NCBI RefSeq assembly: GCF_943373825.1
Contig: NZ_CALSBP010000003.1
Span: 372,001-436,000, forward strand
Origin: Aquimarina spinulae
GTDB lineage: Bacteria; Bacteroidota; Bacteroidia; Flavobacteriales; Flavobacteriaceae
Reading direction: 5' to 3'
DNA: 64,000 nt
Shown: piece after piece, positions 55,337 to 64,000 of the stretch
Layout of the letters: each line of letters begins with the position of its first letter
Numbering within the stretch: position 1 is the stretch's first letter
The notes under the pieces: model-generated
Database searches by the model: none
What the model was told of the DNA's origin: nothing
What the model saw: the letters and a program-made list of their open reading frames with translations, nothing else
Made by a program: the position numbers and the translations under genes

Positions 55337-56491
55337 TTATCTAAAACTAGCTGGTGTTCTTCCATACTTTTTTTTAAAAGCTCTATAAAATGCATCTCGG
55401 GAATTGAAACCTACCATTTCACCTATCGCTGCTATTGTATATTTATAATAATCATCATCTTCTAATAATAACTTGGCTTCTTCTACACGATAATCATTTA
55501 CAAAGTCAAAGAAATTTTTATGTTCTATATGATTGATTATATAAGAAACTTGTTTACTATTAACAGCTACAGTATCACTTAACTTTCTCAATGTAAGTTT
55601 TGGATTATGATATAACTTGTCACTTTTAAAAGCATTTTTTATTTTAAACCTTAATGATTCAATTTCTTCGTCGGGTAATTCTATAGTCTTCTTTTCTTTT
55701 TTATCAAATTGATCAATTGTTACTCCGATACTTTCATCTGTGTGGTTTAATGCAATAATAACAAATAGAAACACATGTAACGACATCAATACTATAGATA
55801 CAGGTTTACTATATACACTTTCTAAATTGAAAACAACGGGAAATAATTCGATGCTAGATTCAATTCCCCAAATTAATAAATAGCCAAACAAAAGATTTTT
55901 CATCCATGATAATTGTAATTTAGAAATATCAGAAAAATACTGTTTTATATAATTATTGTACTTATAAATCAATACAAGAGAAAGTAATAAATATATGAAT
56001 GGTTGTATGTGCCAAATGGTAAAATGTTGAAAAGCTTCAACTATGGTTTGATTACTTTTTTGATTACTATCTAAATAAACATAGGCATTTTGGAGCTTTC
56101 TTACCTTTTCTTCTTTTTGAAGTAAAAAAAGTTCAATACGGTTTATAAATACAAATAAGGTTGGAATAAAATGCAAAAAATCTACCCATTTTAACCGAAT
56201 TCCTTTAATACAAATAAAACGGACATATAAAAAGATTAATGGACCAATTGCAAATGTAAAAACTGGTCCTAAACCCAAAAAATAAGGAACACTTATCATA
56301 TAACGGCTATATGAGAGCACGTCATGGATGAGGATAAAAGCAAATATGAGTAGTAAGAACCCCAATAAGTAGGCTCTGGTTTTATGAGCTCTTTTTTTTA
56401 CAAACATATATAACCCAAGAAAGATTCCCTGGGTTATAGCAGCAATGCCTATAATTGTGTAAATATTAATAATTAACTTATTTTCTTCCAT
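55337..56491 (-). CDS. AraC-family regulator with 7TM membrane domain
   Basis: A 384-aa protein with about seven N-terminal helices (IYTIIGIAAITQGIFLGLYM, AYLLGFLLLIFAFILIHDVL) and a C-terminal AraC HTH (LTLRKLSDTVAVNSKQVSYI, YTIAAIGEMVGFNSRDAFYRA, ending YGRTPASFR). Its start directly follows the stop of the PD40 gene upstream with no gap, so it is translated as part of that operon. Here the regulator is last, whereas at 49814 it precedes its putative target. Confidence 0.88.
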   Translation of the reverse strand: MEENKLIINIYTIIGIAAITQGIFLGLYMFVKKRAHKTRAYLLGFLLLIFAFILIHDVLSYSRYMISVPYFLGLGPVFTFAIGPLIFLYVRFICIKGIRLKWVDFLHFIPTLFVFINRIELFLLQKEEKVRKLQNAYVYLDSNQKSNQTIVEAFQHFTIWHIQPFIYLLLSLVLIYKYNNYIKQYFSDISKLQLSWMKNLLFGYLLIWGIESSIELFPVVFNLESVYSKPVSIVLMSLHVFLFVIIALNHTDESIGVTIDQFDKKEKKTIELPDEEIESLRFKIKNAFKSDKLYHNPKLTLRKLSDTVAVNSKQVSYIINHIEHKNFFDFVNDYRVEEAKLLLEDDDYYKYTIAAIGEMVGFNSRDAFYRAFKKKYGRTPASFR

Positions 56492-57469
56492 TTAATTTGA
56501 CCAATTTGGCTGTGCATCATCCCAATCATTATTAGTTATTTTTTTTAACACTGTTCCATCACTTTTAATCGTATAAATGTCTAAATCTCCGTCTGCATCA
56601 GAGTTAAAAACTAAAGTCTTTCCATCTGGACTCCAATCTACCGCATAAGCAAAGAACGGTGATTCCCAATTACACAAAGGACTTTTTAAATTAGCTTTGG
56701 CTGTTAGGTTAACAATTTTATTTGTTTTTAAATCTAAAACTAATACATCTATATTATTGTGTACTTCATTAAAATTTAGATATGCCAATTTACTATTATC
56801 AGGTGAAATGGAAGGTGCAAATTCAAAACTAGTGGCAGTATTACTTATATTTTTTCTATTAGATCCATCTATATTCATAGAGAAAAGGTCGTAACTCCCA
56901 TTTTCTGAAACAGCATAGCAATAAATCATTTTATCGTCTTTAGAAAAAACAGGTGCATAATGGCTAAATTGTTTATAGTTTTTAGTAATATTTTTTGGGT
57001 TTATACCTTTTGTATCTGTTATAAATACTTGTCTTTTACCCGATCGCCCTGCATCAAAGCCGATATAAGCAATATAATTACCATTATTAGACCAAGAAGC
57101 ATCGTATTCATATCCAACAGAATTTTTAATCAACTTATTTACCGACCTTAAATCAGACGTCGCTTTAGCCAACTTCCAACCACCATATCTATATGTATTA
57201 AAGGTAATGTATCTATTATCCTTTGAGAAATGTGGTTGATATTCGCTTCTTGACTCTTTTTTTGTGAGTTGTTTTAATGAAGAGCCATCTGGTTTTACAG
57301 AGCACAACTCTTCTTGTCCAGCTATTCTACTCACAAATAGTATACGTTCAGAAGTTTCTAAATAATCTTCACTATCAGAAGAATACAATATTTTATCATT
57401 AAATAAATCTAAATTACTTAATAGTCCAAGACTTGTTAAAACTCCTATAAATAGTATAAAATTTTTCAT
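56492..57469 (-). CDS. PD40 / TolB-like beta-propeller protein
   Basis: Starting at Met 57469 (MKNFILFIGVLTSLGLLSN) gives a signal-anchor-like N-terminus; a start 12 bases upstream is also possible. The body has seven to eight PD40-like repeats: YQPHFSKDNRYITFNTYRYG, YDASWSNNGNYIAYIGFDAG, YAPVFSKDDKMIYCYAV, FAPSISPDNSKLAYLNFNE and YAVDWSPDGKTLVFNSDADG. Likely a periplasmic propeller. It is 3 bp after the larger PD40 gene and abuts the AraC gene, forming an operon. Confidence 0.85.
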   Translation of the reverse strand: MKNFILFIGVLTSLGLLSNLDLFNDKILYSSDSEDYLETSERILFVSRIAGQEELCSVKPDGSSLKQLTKKESRSEYQPHFSKDNRYITFNTYRYGGWKLAKATSDLRSVNKLIKNSVGYEYDASWSNNGNYIAYIGFDAGRSGKRQVFITDTKGINPKNITKNYKQFSHYAPVFSKDDKMIYCYAVSENGSYDLFSMNIDGSNRKNISNTATSFEFAPSISPDNSKLAYLNFNEVHNNIDVLVLDLKTNKIVNLTAKANLKSPLCNWESPFFAYAVDWSPDGKTLVFNSDADGDLDIYTIKSDGTVLKKITNNDWDDAQPNWSN

Positions 57470-57484
57470 ATTCTGCTTCATGTA

Positions 57485-59137
57485 TTAATTATCAAGAGAA
57501 GTTAACTGTGTTGTTTTTTTAGTATCAACGTTTATTTTATAAACCTCTGTATTTCCATTCTTATTAGATTGATACACAATAGTTTTATTATCTATCCACC
57601 TTGGTAAGAAATCGTGGTTTTTGTTATTTGTTAATCTTTGAATCTTTCTGGTTTTGAGATGCATCACATAGATTTCATAATTTTCATCTTTATTTGAAAC
57701 AAAAGTGATTTTTGATTTATTAGGAGAAACTTCCCCCATGAATTCATGGCTTTTTGTATTGGTAATTTGTGAGTTTTTGCCTGTTGTGATATCGAGTTGA
57801 TAAAGTTCATAATCCCCTGTTTTATCAGAATTATAAACCAAAGTTTGATTATCTATCCAAGAGGGATTCTCTTCACTTACTTCTTTTGTGTTTGTAACAT
57901 TAATGGTTTTATTAGTAGATAAATCTAATACTATTAGGTCTCTTTTACTATTCAATTCTACTTCATAACAAAGTAGTTTTCCGTTAGGAGATAAAGTTGG
58001 GTTGCTCTCATTATTTTCACTATTTACAATCGCTTTCTCTTTTTTTGTTTTTGCATTCCATCTATAAATATTAGATCCATCAGGAGTCTTTACTTCATAA
58101 AAAATTTGCTTTAATGAATTAGCTACAGGAATATTTAAATTCTTGTTTGATGAAAATACTAATTTAGATTTCTTTTCACTTAAATTATAAGTATATACTT
58201 GAGGTTTCCCTTCTCTTTTAGAAACAAAAAGAACATGATTTCCTACAACACTTGGAGATTCATTTGTTATGGAGTTTCTAGTGATATTTTTATAGTTCCT
58301 TCCATTCTTATCTATTATAATCACTTCACTCATACCAAATGTTTCGGAAGAAAAAGCTACTTTTTTACCATTTGGAGACCAATCGGGTATATAACTATTC
58401 GTCAATTTTGAAGTTAAATGCTTTCTAAAGTTTCCCTCCAAATTTGTTTTATAAATACTGTTACTTCCCAAATCATTAGCTACAAAAACAATTTCTTTAG
58501 TATTAGATACATCAGGTGCCCATTCATTGATATTCGACGTATTAGTAATTTGCTTTATTTTCAAATCATCTAATGTCATAGTATATATATCTTTATTCTT
58601 TTCTCCGTTAAAATTTGCTCCGAAAATAATTTGTTTACCATTGTCAAAAAAATTGGCTTGCGATGCTCTATTCCCTTCTTTTACTATAGTTTTAAGTTCA
58701 GTTCCATCAATATTAATAATATATAAACTGGATTTTCTTTTTAATGACATATCAAAAACGATTTGCTTTCCGTTTGGAGACCAAACAGGATGAAATAACA
58801 ATCCTTCTAAACCTGTCTTTATCTCTTTTATGACATTACCTTTCAAATCACTGATTACCAAAGTTCCTTTATCTCTTGTACAATACACTATAGATTTCCC
58901 ATCTGGTGAAAATCTAGGATGAGAACCAAAAATATTTCCAACTTTTCTTTCTTGATTTGTTTTGATATTGCGAATGTATATACCTTGTCTATTGATCCCA
59001 TAAGCATAATAAATTAGAGAAGTCCCATCTGGAGACCATTTTGGATGGTAATCTCTATTGGTTGTTCTAAATTGCGACCAAGCATTCATACATAAAATGG
59101 CAAAGACAATTAATGATGTTATTCTTTTAACGTTCAT
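57485..59137 (-). CDS. Large PD40 / TolB-like beta-propeller protein, exported
   Basis: The ATG at 59137 starts the signal MNVKRITSLIVFAILCMNAW; one three codons upstream (59146) is equally possible and a longer frame adds a non-signal tail. About twelve PD40-type repeats follow: YHPKWSPDGTSLIYYAYG, SHPRFSPDGKSIVYCTRD, YIPDWSPNGKKVAFSSETFG, SNPTLSPNGKLLCYEVELN and LPRWIDNKTIVYQSNKNG. This is enough for two propellers. It is the first gene of the PD40-PD40-AraC operon. Whether it binds a ligand for the regulator is not shown by sequence. Confidence 0.85.
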   Translation of the reverse strand: MNVKRITSLIVFAILCMNAWSQFRTTNRDYHPKWSPDGTSLIYYAYGINRQGIYIRNIKTNQERKVGNIFGSHPRFSPDGKSIVYCTRDKGTLVISDLKGNVIKEIKTGLEGLLFHPVWSPNGKQIVFDMSLKRKSSLYIINIDGTELKTIVKEGNRASQANFFDNGKQIIFGANFNGEKNKDIYTMTLDDLKIKQITNTSNINEWAPDVSNTKEIVFVANDLGSNSIYKTNLEGNFRKHLTSKLTNSYIPDWSPNGKKVAFSSETFGMSEVIIIDKNGRNYKNITRNSITNESPSVVGNHVLFVSKREGKPQVYTYNLSEKKSKLVFSSNKNLNIPVANSLKQIFYEVKTPDGSNIYRWNAKTKKEKAIVNSENNESNPTLSPNGKLLCYEVELNSKRDLIVLDLSTNKTINVTNTKEVSEENPSWIDNQTLVYNSDKTGDYELYQLDITTGKNSQITNTKSHEFMGEVSPNKSKITFVSNKDENYEIYVMHLKTRKIQRLTNNKNHDFLPRWIDNKTIVYQSNKNGNTEVYKINVDTKKTTQLTSLDN

Positions 59138-59387
59138 AAATTTCATTTTTAAGTTTTCAACAAAGAAAAAGTTTACAACTTCTGAATGTCGTTTTTTATA
59201 GTGTGTTGATGTCTTATGTCGAGAATTAGGACATTTTTTTAACAAAATTTATGGAGTTATCTCTTTTGACATGCCATTTAAGAAAAGAAAATTAAGTATA
59301 GAGTTTCATTTTTCACACATGTTTATTGTAACAAATTGGCCAATACCACGTATTTGATATAATATCAGATATAACAGTATATCTCGT

Positions 59388-59416
59388 GTTTTAACCAAAG
59401 TTTTCTGAGGCCGTTT
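59388..59416 (+). repeat. Isolated 29-bp piece of the long repeat block
   Basis: Twenty-nine bases containing ACCAAAGTTTTCTGAGGCCG are identical to 4753-4781 in block A and nearly so to 12602-12629 in block B. It stands alone in a 252-bp gap, 82 bp before the S41 gene. Confidence 0.75.
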
Positions 59417-59497
59417 CAACTATAATTTTGTCCTTTTCAGATTATTTATCGTAATGCGCTTTGAATAAGTTAATATGTTTACTAAAAATAAAATAAT

Positions 59498-60940
59498 TTG
59501 AAAAAAATTAAGATCCTTTTAACGATACTAATTTTCTCTATGTGTTCTAATGTACACGCTCAAGGTGAATTTGAAAAGAAATATTCTGCGGACAGTTTAA
59601 AAATATGGACTCGAAAAACAATGAAAGAAGTTTATAAAAGTCATCCAGGAATGTATAGATATACATCTAAAAACACTTTTGATAAATTAATTGATTCAAC
59701 AACGGCAACAATAAGTGACGCTCTATCTACAATAGAATATTACAGAAAATTAAAACCTTTATTCGCTAAAATAGGTTGTTTACATACCTCTTTAAATTTG
59801 TCTAAACCTTATCAAGAGTATTATGAAACTCAATATAACTTTATCCCTATAGAAATCTTTATAGATAGTAATGATAAAGTGTTTATTACTAAAAATTATA
59901 GTACGGATACTACAATCCCAATTAAAAGTGAAATAATATCAATTAATAAAAAACCTATTAAAGAGGTTATTGAGCAATTGTATAAAGCAATACCATCAGA
60001 TGGTTATAATAAAACTTTAAAGACACTTGTATTAAACTATCATTTTCCGTTCTGGTACGAAAGTATTCTTGGTAGTACTAATAATTTTGAGATTAAAATA
60101 AACGACAATGGTCAAAAAAAATCATACCATCTAAATGGTGTCACTCGGAAAGAATTAAAATTACATGATTTTAATATTGATCAAAAAAGTCCATTAACAT
60201 TTGAAATCAAGAAAGGTATTGGATACTTAAAAATTCAAACATTTTCAAGTAGTTCTTTTAAAAAAAATAATCAAACGTTTAAGAAAATTATTAATGATGT
60301 ATTTGTGAAACTTAAAAAACAGAATATACAAAATCTAATAATTGATGTAAGAGGCAATACTGGAGGAAGTGATAAAAATGCAGTAAAATTAGCATCTTAC
60401 TTTTTTAATGAACCATTTCAATATTGGAATAACCCAGTAGAGATATCTGAAGGATTTTATAACGAATATAAGTTTTGGTATGGTATTTTTTTTAGAAGAC
60501 CAAAAAAAGTAGATAACGCCTATCAATGGAAAGGAATGCATTGGTGGCTTAGTACAGCTTTTAACTATTACAAAACTCAAAAGCCTTCAAGACAAAATTT
60601 TAATGGAAATACCTATCTAATAATAGATGGTGGTTGTATGTCTTCTTGCGCTGATGTTTCAGCAATTTTATCACATAACAAAAAGGTTATAGTTTTTGGG
60701 GAAGAAACAGGAGGAGGTTATCAAGGAAATACCAGTGGTATGATGCCTGTTACGCCTGTTTCCCCTAATCTTACAATGACAATTCCTTTACAGAAATATA
60801 CAAACGCAGTTGATGCTACGAAGAATTTTGGCAGAGGTACTTTACCAGATTACCTTATACATAATACCCTGGAAAGCTGGATAAATAAAACGGATATACA
60901 ATTAGATTATGTAATACAGTTTATTAAACACAAATTATAA
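59498..60940 (+). CDS. S41-family peptidase, exported, TTG start
   Basis: A 480-aa protein. Translation from TTG 59498 gives a full signal peptide, MKKIKILLTILIFSMCSNVHA; the only nearby upstream ATG is out of frame and ends at once, so TTG is the likely start. The catalytic core has NLIIDVRGNTGGSDKNAVK and GGCMSSCADVSAILSH, with Ser as nucleophile, and EETGGGYQGNTSG. The N-terminal region (TMKEVYKSHPGMYRYTSK) is a cap domain. No PDZ is obvious. It is 98 bp upstream of a serine hydrolase on the same strand. Confidence 0.85.
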   Translation: MKKIKILLTILIFSMCSNVHAQGEFEKKYSADSLKIWTRKTMKEVYKSHPGMYRYTSKNTFDKLIDSTTATISDALSTIEYYRKLKPLFAKIGCLHTSLNLSKPYQEYYETQYNFIPIEIFIDSNDKVFITKNYSTDTTIPIKSEIISINKKPIKEVIEQLYKAIPSDGYNKTLKTLVLNYHFPFWYESILGSTNNFEIKINDNGQKKSYHLNGVTRKELKLHDFNIDQKSPLTFEIKKGIGYLKIQTFSSSSFKKNNQTFKKIINDVFVKLKKQNIQNLIIDVRGNTGGSDKNAVKLASYFFNEPFQYWNNPVEISEGFYNEYKFWYGIFFRRPKKVDNAYQWKGMHWWLSTAFNYYKTQKPSRQNFNGNTYLIIDGGCMSSCADVSAILSHNKKVIVFGEETGGGYQGNTSGMMPVTPVSPNLTMTIPLQKYTNAVDATKNFGRGTLPDYLIHNTLESWINKTDIQLDYVIQFIKHKL

Positions 60941-61038
60941 ATGCAGAAAGCTAGAAAAGACATAACTATTTCTTTATTATAGTCCTTAAAAAAGGAAAAT
61001 TATCAAAATTTAAATCACTTCGTTATAGAACTACGTAT

Positions 61039-62706
61039 ATGACAAAGAATACCTTAATTTTATTTTTATTATTCTCCTCTATTGTTTCAAGTCAAACCCA
61101 TAGAATAAAAGCTATCGACAGTCTTTTTGTTAAATGGAATCAACCGAATTCGCCTGGTTTTTCTGTTGGAATTATTAAAGATTCTAAATGCGTTTATGCT
61201 AAAGGTTTTGGTTTGGCAAATTTAGAGTATAACATTCCAAACTCCCCTTCTTCTGTTTTTAGAATTGCGTCGACCTCGAAGCAATTTACTGCTGCCTGTA
61301 TTATTCTATTAACAGAGCAAGGTAAACTAAATCTTAACAATACATTAAACGAGTATTTCCCGAATTTTCCAGAGTATTCTAAAAACATAACTATTCGCCA
61401 TTTATTGAACCACACTAGCGGTATTCGTGACTATTTAACATTAGCCTATTTAAAAAATTATGAGAGTAATGATTATTATGATGATAATGATATTATGCGA
61501 TGGCTTGTAAATCAGAATGAGCTTAACTTCAAACTTGGTAGTGAATATTTATACAGCAATTCTGGCTATTGGTTACTCGGACAGATTGTAAATAAAGTCA
61601 CTGGAATCAATATGGCAGATTTTGCTGAAAAAGAAATTTTTGAACCATTAGGTATGGTAAACACGCACTTTCATAATGACCATAACCATATTGTAAAAAA
61701 CAGAGCTGTAGGTTATATCCCAAAAGATGACAATGATTATTCTATTAGTACAACCACTTTAGACATGATTGGTGATGGTGGCGTTTTTACAACAATTAAC
61801 GACATGAAAAAATGGGATGATGAGTTTTATAAAAGAACGTTTTTTAGTGACACATTTTGGAATCTTATGACCACTCAAGGGATTCTAAATAATGAAAACC
61901 AAATTGAATATGCATCTGGTTTATTTATTGGACAGTATAAAGGCTTAAAAACCATCTCTCATGGTGGCGCATTTGTAGGATATAGGGCTGAATATATCAA
62001 ATTCCCTGAACAAAAAATCTCTATTATTCTATTAGCCAATCGTGGTGATATCTACCCAACAGGTATATGCTATCAAATTGCTGACATTCTTTTTAAAGAT
62101 GATTTTGTAGAAAGTGAAAAATATATCAATATAACTCAAAAAAAAGAAGAATTTATTACGATACCCATTAGCAAATTAGAACAATTTTCTGGACATTATT
62201 GGAATAATGCTGGCTCTTATTCGAGAAAAATCTATGTGAAAAATGACACATTACGCTATTCCAGGTCAAAAACCAATGAAAGTAGTTTACTGCCTGTTAA
62301 CAAAAACACATTTAAAATGTTGAATATCAACGCCGATATTCTGATAAAATTTGAAAGAGATAGTAAAGATAATTCTAACATGGTGTTTAGTGTCAATGAA
62401 GGCAATCCATTTATATCTAAAAAATATACACCAAAAAACTATAAAGATAAAGAGTTACAAAAATTTGTAGGTGATTATTATAGTAAAGAGTTGGACATGT
62501 ACTATAAATTGAAAGTTGAAAAAGGAACCTTGCAGTTATACATAAACGACACAAAATTTCTTATGAAATCTATCATGGAAAATTTCTTTACTAATAATAG
62601 ATTTGGAAATATTCAATTCATTTTAAACTCTGACACCAATACTATTAGAGGATTTAACCTTGCTAGAGGAAGAGTAAAAAACCTAATCTTTAATAAAGTT
62701 GAATAA
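61039..62706 (+). CDS. Class-C beta-lactamase-like serine hydrolase with C-terminal extension
   Basis: A 555-aa protein; signal LILFLLFSSIVSSQ. The core matches beta-lactamase/esterase-type enzymes: IASTSKQFTAAC (SxxK as STSK), YLYSNSGYWLLGQI (YxN), and SHGGAFVGYRAEY (HxG). The last 170 residues form an extra beta-rich domain (HYWNNAGSYSRKIYVKN) as seen in several esterase-like family members. It likely hydrolyses peptides or esters in the periplasm. The following gene starts 10 bp after its stop. Confidence 0.87.
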   Translation: MTKNTLILFLLFSSIVSSQTHRIKAIDSLFVKWNQPNSPGFSVGIIKDSKCVYAKGFGLANLEYNIPNSPSSVFRIASTSKQFTAACIILLTEQGKLNLNNTLNEYFPNFPEYSKNITIRHLLNHTSGIRDYLTLAYLKNYESNDYYDDNDIMRWLVNQNELNFKLGSEYLYSNSGYWLLGQIVNKVTGINMADFAEKEIFEPLGMVNTHFHNDHNHIVKNRAVGYIPKDDNDYSISTTTLDMIGDGGVFTTINDMKKWDDEFYKRTFFSDTFWNLMTTQGILNNENQIEYASGLFIGQYKGLKTISHGGAFVGYRAEYIKFPEQKISIILLANRGDIYPTGICYQIADILFKDDFVESEKYINITQKKEEFITIPISKLEQFSGHYWNNAGSYSRKIYVKNDTLRYSRSKTNESSLLPVNKNTFKMLNINADILIKFERDSKDNSNMVFSVNEGNPFISKKYTPKNYKDKELQKFVGDYYSKELDMYYKLKVEKGTLQLYINDTKFLMKSIMENFFTNNRFGNIQFILNSDTNTIRGFNLARGRVKNLIFNKVE

Positions 62707-62716
62707 TCATTCTCGC

Positions 62717-63751
62717 ATGATGAAAGTTTGCCAATATAGATTAGGTTTGTATTTATTATTTTTTGTAACCTATTCCTATTCTCAAAATACTACAAGCCTA
62801 AATGGCGAATGGATATTGGAGACAAAAGCAAGTGTGCTTTACTCCAAAATAGATAACAAACCTATATCACATACAAATTCAGGCTATTTAAGAGTCACAT
62901 TTGCCAGACCTAATTTAGTAGATATTACTAATAATTATGCGGCTAATTTACATTTTCAAAAGTTTTCACGTACAGACAATATAATTACGCTTCAGTTTGG
63001 GAGGCAATTTTTAATCGAAAAATTAACTACAAAAGAGCTTGTTTTGGTTGAACTTGAAAATAACCAAATAAATATAAAATCTGTTAGATATTGGTTCATT
63101 AAGGAGCAATTGTATTTAGATAAACTTCCTTTAAAAGCAAATGACAGCCTATTTGTAAACGGTAATTTTGTGTATCGTGCTTCTAAAAAGTTGTATCCAA
63201 AATTTACTAATAAAAAATATCCAGATTTTCATATTTATATGGATACACATATTAAGAGTAGTTATGAGAATGGAGAGAATTTTTACCTCGTCACTTTTGT
63301 ATTAAAGCCTAACGGGAAAATTAGTGATATCGAAATATTTCATCGAGTTAATAAAGAACAAGATAAAAAAATAAGAAGAGCCATTAAAAACTCTGAAGGA
63401 ATGTGGAAGCTTCCTAAACTAAATAATAAAAAAGTACCCATTTTATATTTTATTGAAGACAGAGTAAATAAAAAGAAAACTCGAAAAAACCTATTAGATT
63501 TTGCACCGCACACTTTTAAGAAATACCCTGATACGTACTATAAAAATTTCCATAAAGCTGTATTAAACATAAAGCAAGAAAATTATGAAGAAGCTTTAAA
63601 ATACATAGCAATCTGCGAAAATGTCAATCCTAATGAGCCTAACCTTATTTTTTATAACATAAGATGTTATGAAAAAATAGGAAATATGAAGAAATCTAAT
63701 GAAAATAAAGAGATACTAAAGAACACTAAACTTAAGTACTTATTAAAATAA
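62717..63751 (+). CDS. Exported protein with TonB-C-like domain and TPR tail
   Basis: The ATG at 62717 (MMKVCQYRLGLYLLF) begins a signal peptide ending SYSQ; a TTG at 62699 in the same frame would overlap the preceding gene's stop. The N-terminal domain of about 130 aa is beta-rich with an opening (LNGEWILETKASVLYSK) like lipocalin-type folds. Next is a TonB C-terminal-like segment (FVLKPNGKISDIEIFHRVN, AIKNSEGMWKLPKLNNKKV), then a TPR-like tail (HKAVLNIKQENYEEALKYIA). TonB-C is a guess from pattern. It follows the serine hydrolase closely, so probably one operon. Confidence 0.6.
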   Translation: MMKVCQYRLGLYLLFFVTYSYSQNTTSLNGEWILETKASVLYSKIDNKPISHTNSGYLRVTFARPNLVDITNNYAANLHFQKFSRTDNIITLQFGRQFLIEKLTTKELVLVELENNQINIKSVRYWFIKEQLYLDKLPLKANDSLFVNGNFVYRASKKLYPKFTNKKYPDFHIYMDTHIKSSYENGENFYLVTFVLKPNGKISDIEIFHRVNKEQDKKIRRAIKNSEGMWKLPKLNNKKVPILYFIEDRVNKKKTRKNLLDFAPHTFKKYPDTYYKNFHKAVLNIKQENYEEALKYIAICENVNPNEPNLIFYNIRCYEKIGNMKKSNENKEILKNTKLKYLLK

Positions 63752-63778
63752 AATCAATCATCATTTATAATTACTAAA

Positions 63779-64000
63779 ATGAAAAAATTAGCCGTAATTC
63801 TTATTATGTTAATCACCTATCAATCATACACTCAAACAAAAACCATTTTTGAATATGTATGTAATGGGAATATTAAAAAAGTTGATTCTCTATTAAAAAC
63901 AATTGACATTAATACAAAGAGTAAAAATCAATCTAATTTATTGCATTTTGCTACGTATTGTAACCAAAAAGAAATATTTGATTTTCTAATCAATCAAGAG
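63779..64000 (+). CDS. Ankyrin-repeat protein, 3' end outside window
   Basis: Starts at ATG 63779 with signal MKKLAVILIMLITYQSYTQ, then FEYVCNGNIKKVDSLLKTID and LLHFATYCNQKEIFDFLINQ, two ankyrin-like helix pairs. The frame is open to the last base (74 codons visible), so the rest is beyond the window. Exported ankyrin proteins are found in Bacteroidota envelopes; partner unknown. It is 27 bp after the TPR-tailed protein, on the same strand. Confidence 0.75.
   Translation, partial: MKKLAVILIMLITYQSYTQTKTIFEYVCNGNIKKVDSLLKTIDINTKSKNQSNLLHFATYCNQKEIFDFLINQE

Overview
The window is AT-rich (roughly one third G+C by eye) and looks like chromosomal DNA from a marine Flavobacteriia member of the Bacteroidota. 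Signs of this are LytS/LytTR sensor pairs, AraC regulators with seven-helix membrane sensor halves, TolB-like PD40 repeat proteins, a DUF4251 lipoprotein, DUF3667, many SPII lipoproteins, PorT-like barrels, and almost no Shine-Dalgarno sequences. No tRNA, rRNA, CRISPR array, transposase or integrase was seen.

Layout. 1-3.9 kb: the end of a trypsin-like protease, a carboxypeptidase-regulatory-like protein, a small basic ORF, a Bcr/CflA-type MFS exporter and two envelope proteins. 3.9-19.5 kb: a defence island. Its first unit (4.8-11.7 kb) has HsdM and HsdS but no HsdR; an SMC/ABC-type ATPase and an HNH nuclease take that place, with a small PD-(D/E)XK-like ORF, an XRE regulator and a 64-aa coiled-coil ORF. 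Its second unit (12.7-19.4 kb) is on one strand: a phosphoribosyltransferase-like protein, a retron non-coding RNA, a retron reverse transcriptase, then GajA and GajB (Gabija), followed by a small protein and an XRE regulator. 19.5-29.1 kb: accessory units of a TraB/GumN-like protein with two secreted proteins, a TPR protein, three small envelope proteins, and a two-gene membrane unit.

29.7-63.8 kb repeats one theme: a membrane-embedded sensor (three LytS kinases, two LytTR regulators, three 7TM-AraC proteins) beside secreted hydrolases. These are three S41-type peptidases, three class-C beta-lactamase-like serine hydrolases, two alpha/beta hydrolase lipoproteins, an M20 and an M23 peptidase, and three PD40 proteins. 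One kinase (29.7 kb) lacks the regulator its close paralogue (51.7 kb) has, and one S41 protein has a decayed N-terminal copy beside it.

The most unusual structure is non-coding. Gene units from 3.9 to about 54 kb are separated by two recurring tags in fixed orientation: a left tag around CCATTCCACACACATT and a right tag around ACATAACGCAGAACATTATA. Two junctions carry 0.8-0.9 kb direct repeats that flank the restriction-like unit. Inside each repeat is a roughly 95-nt hairpin whose outer arms differ in sequence between copies yet pair perfectly in both. The arrangement resembles a cassette array without a recognisable recombinase in view.
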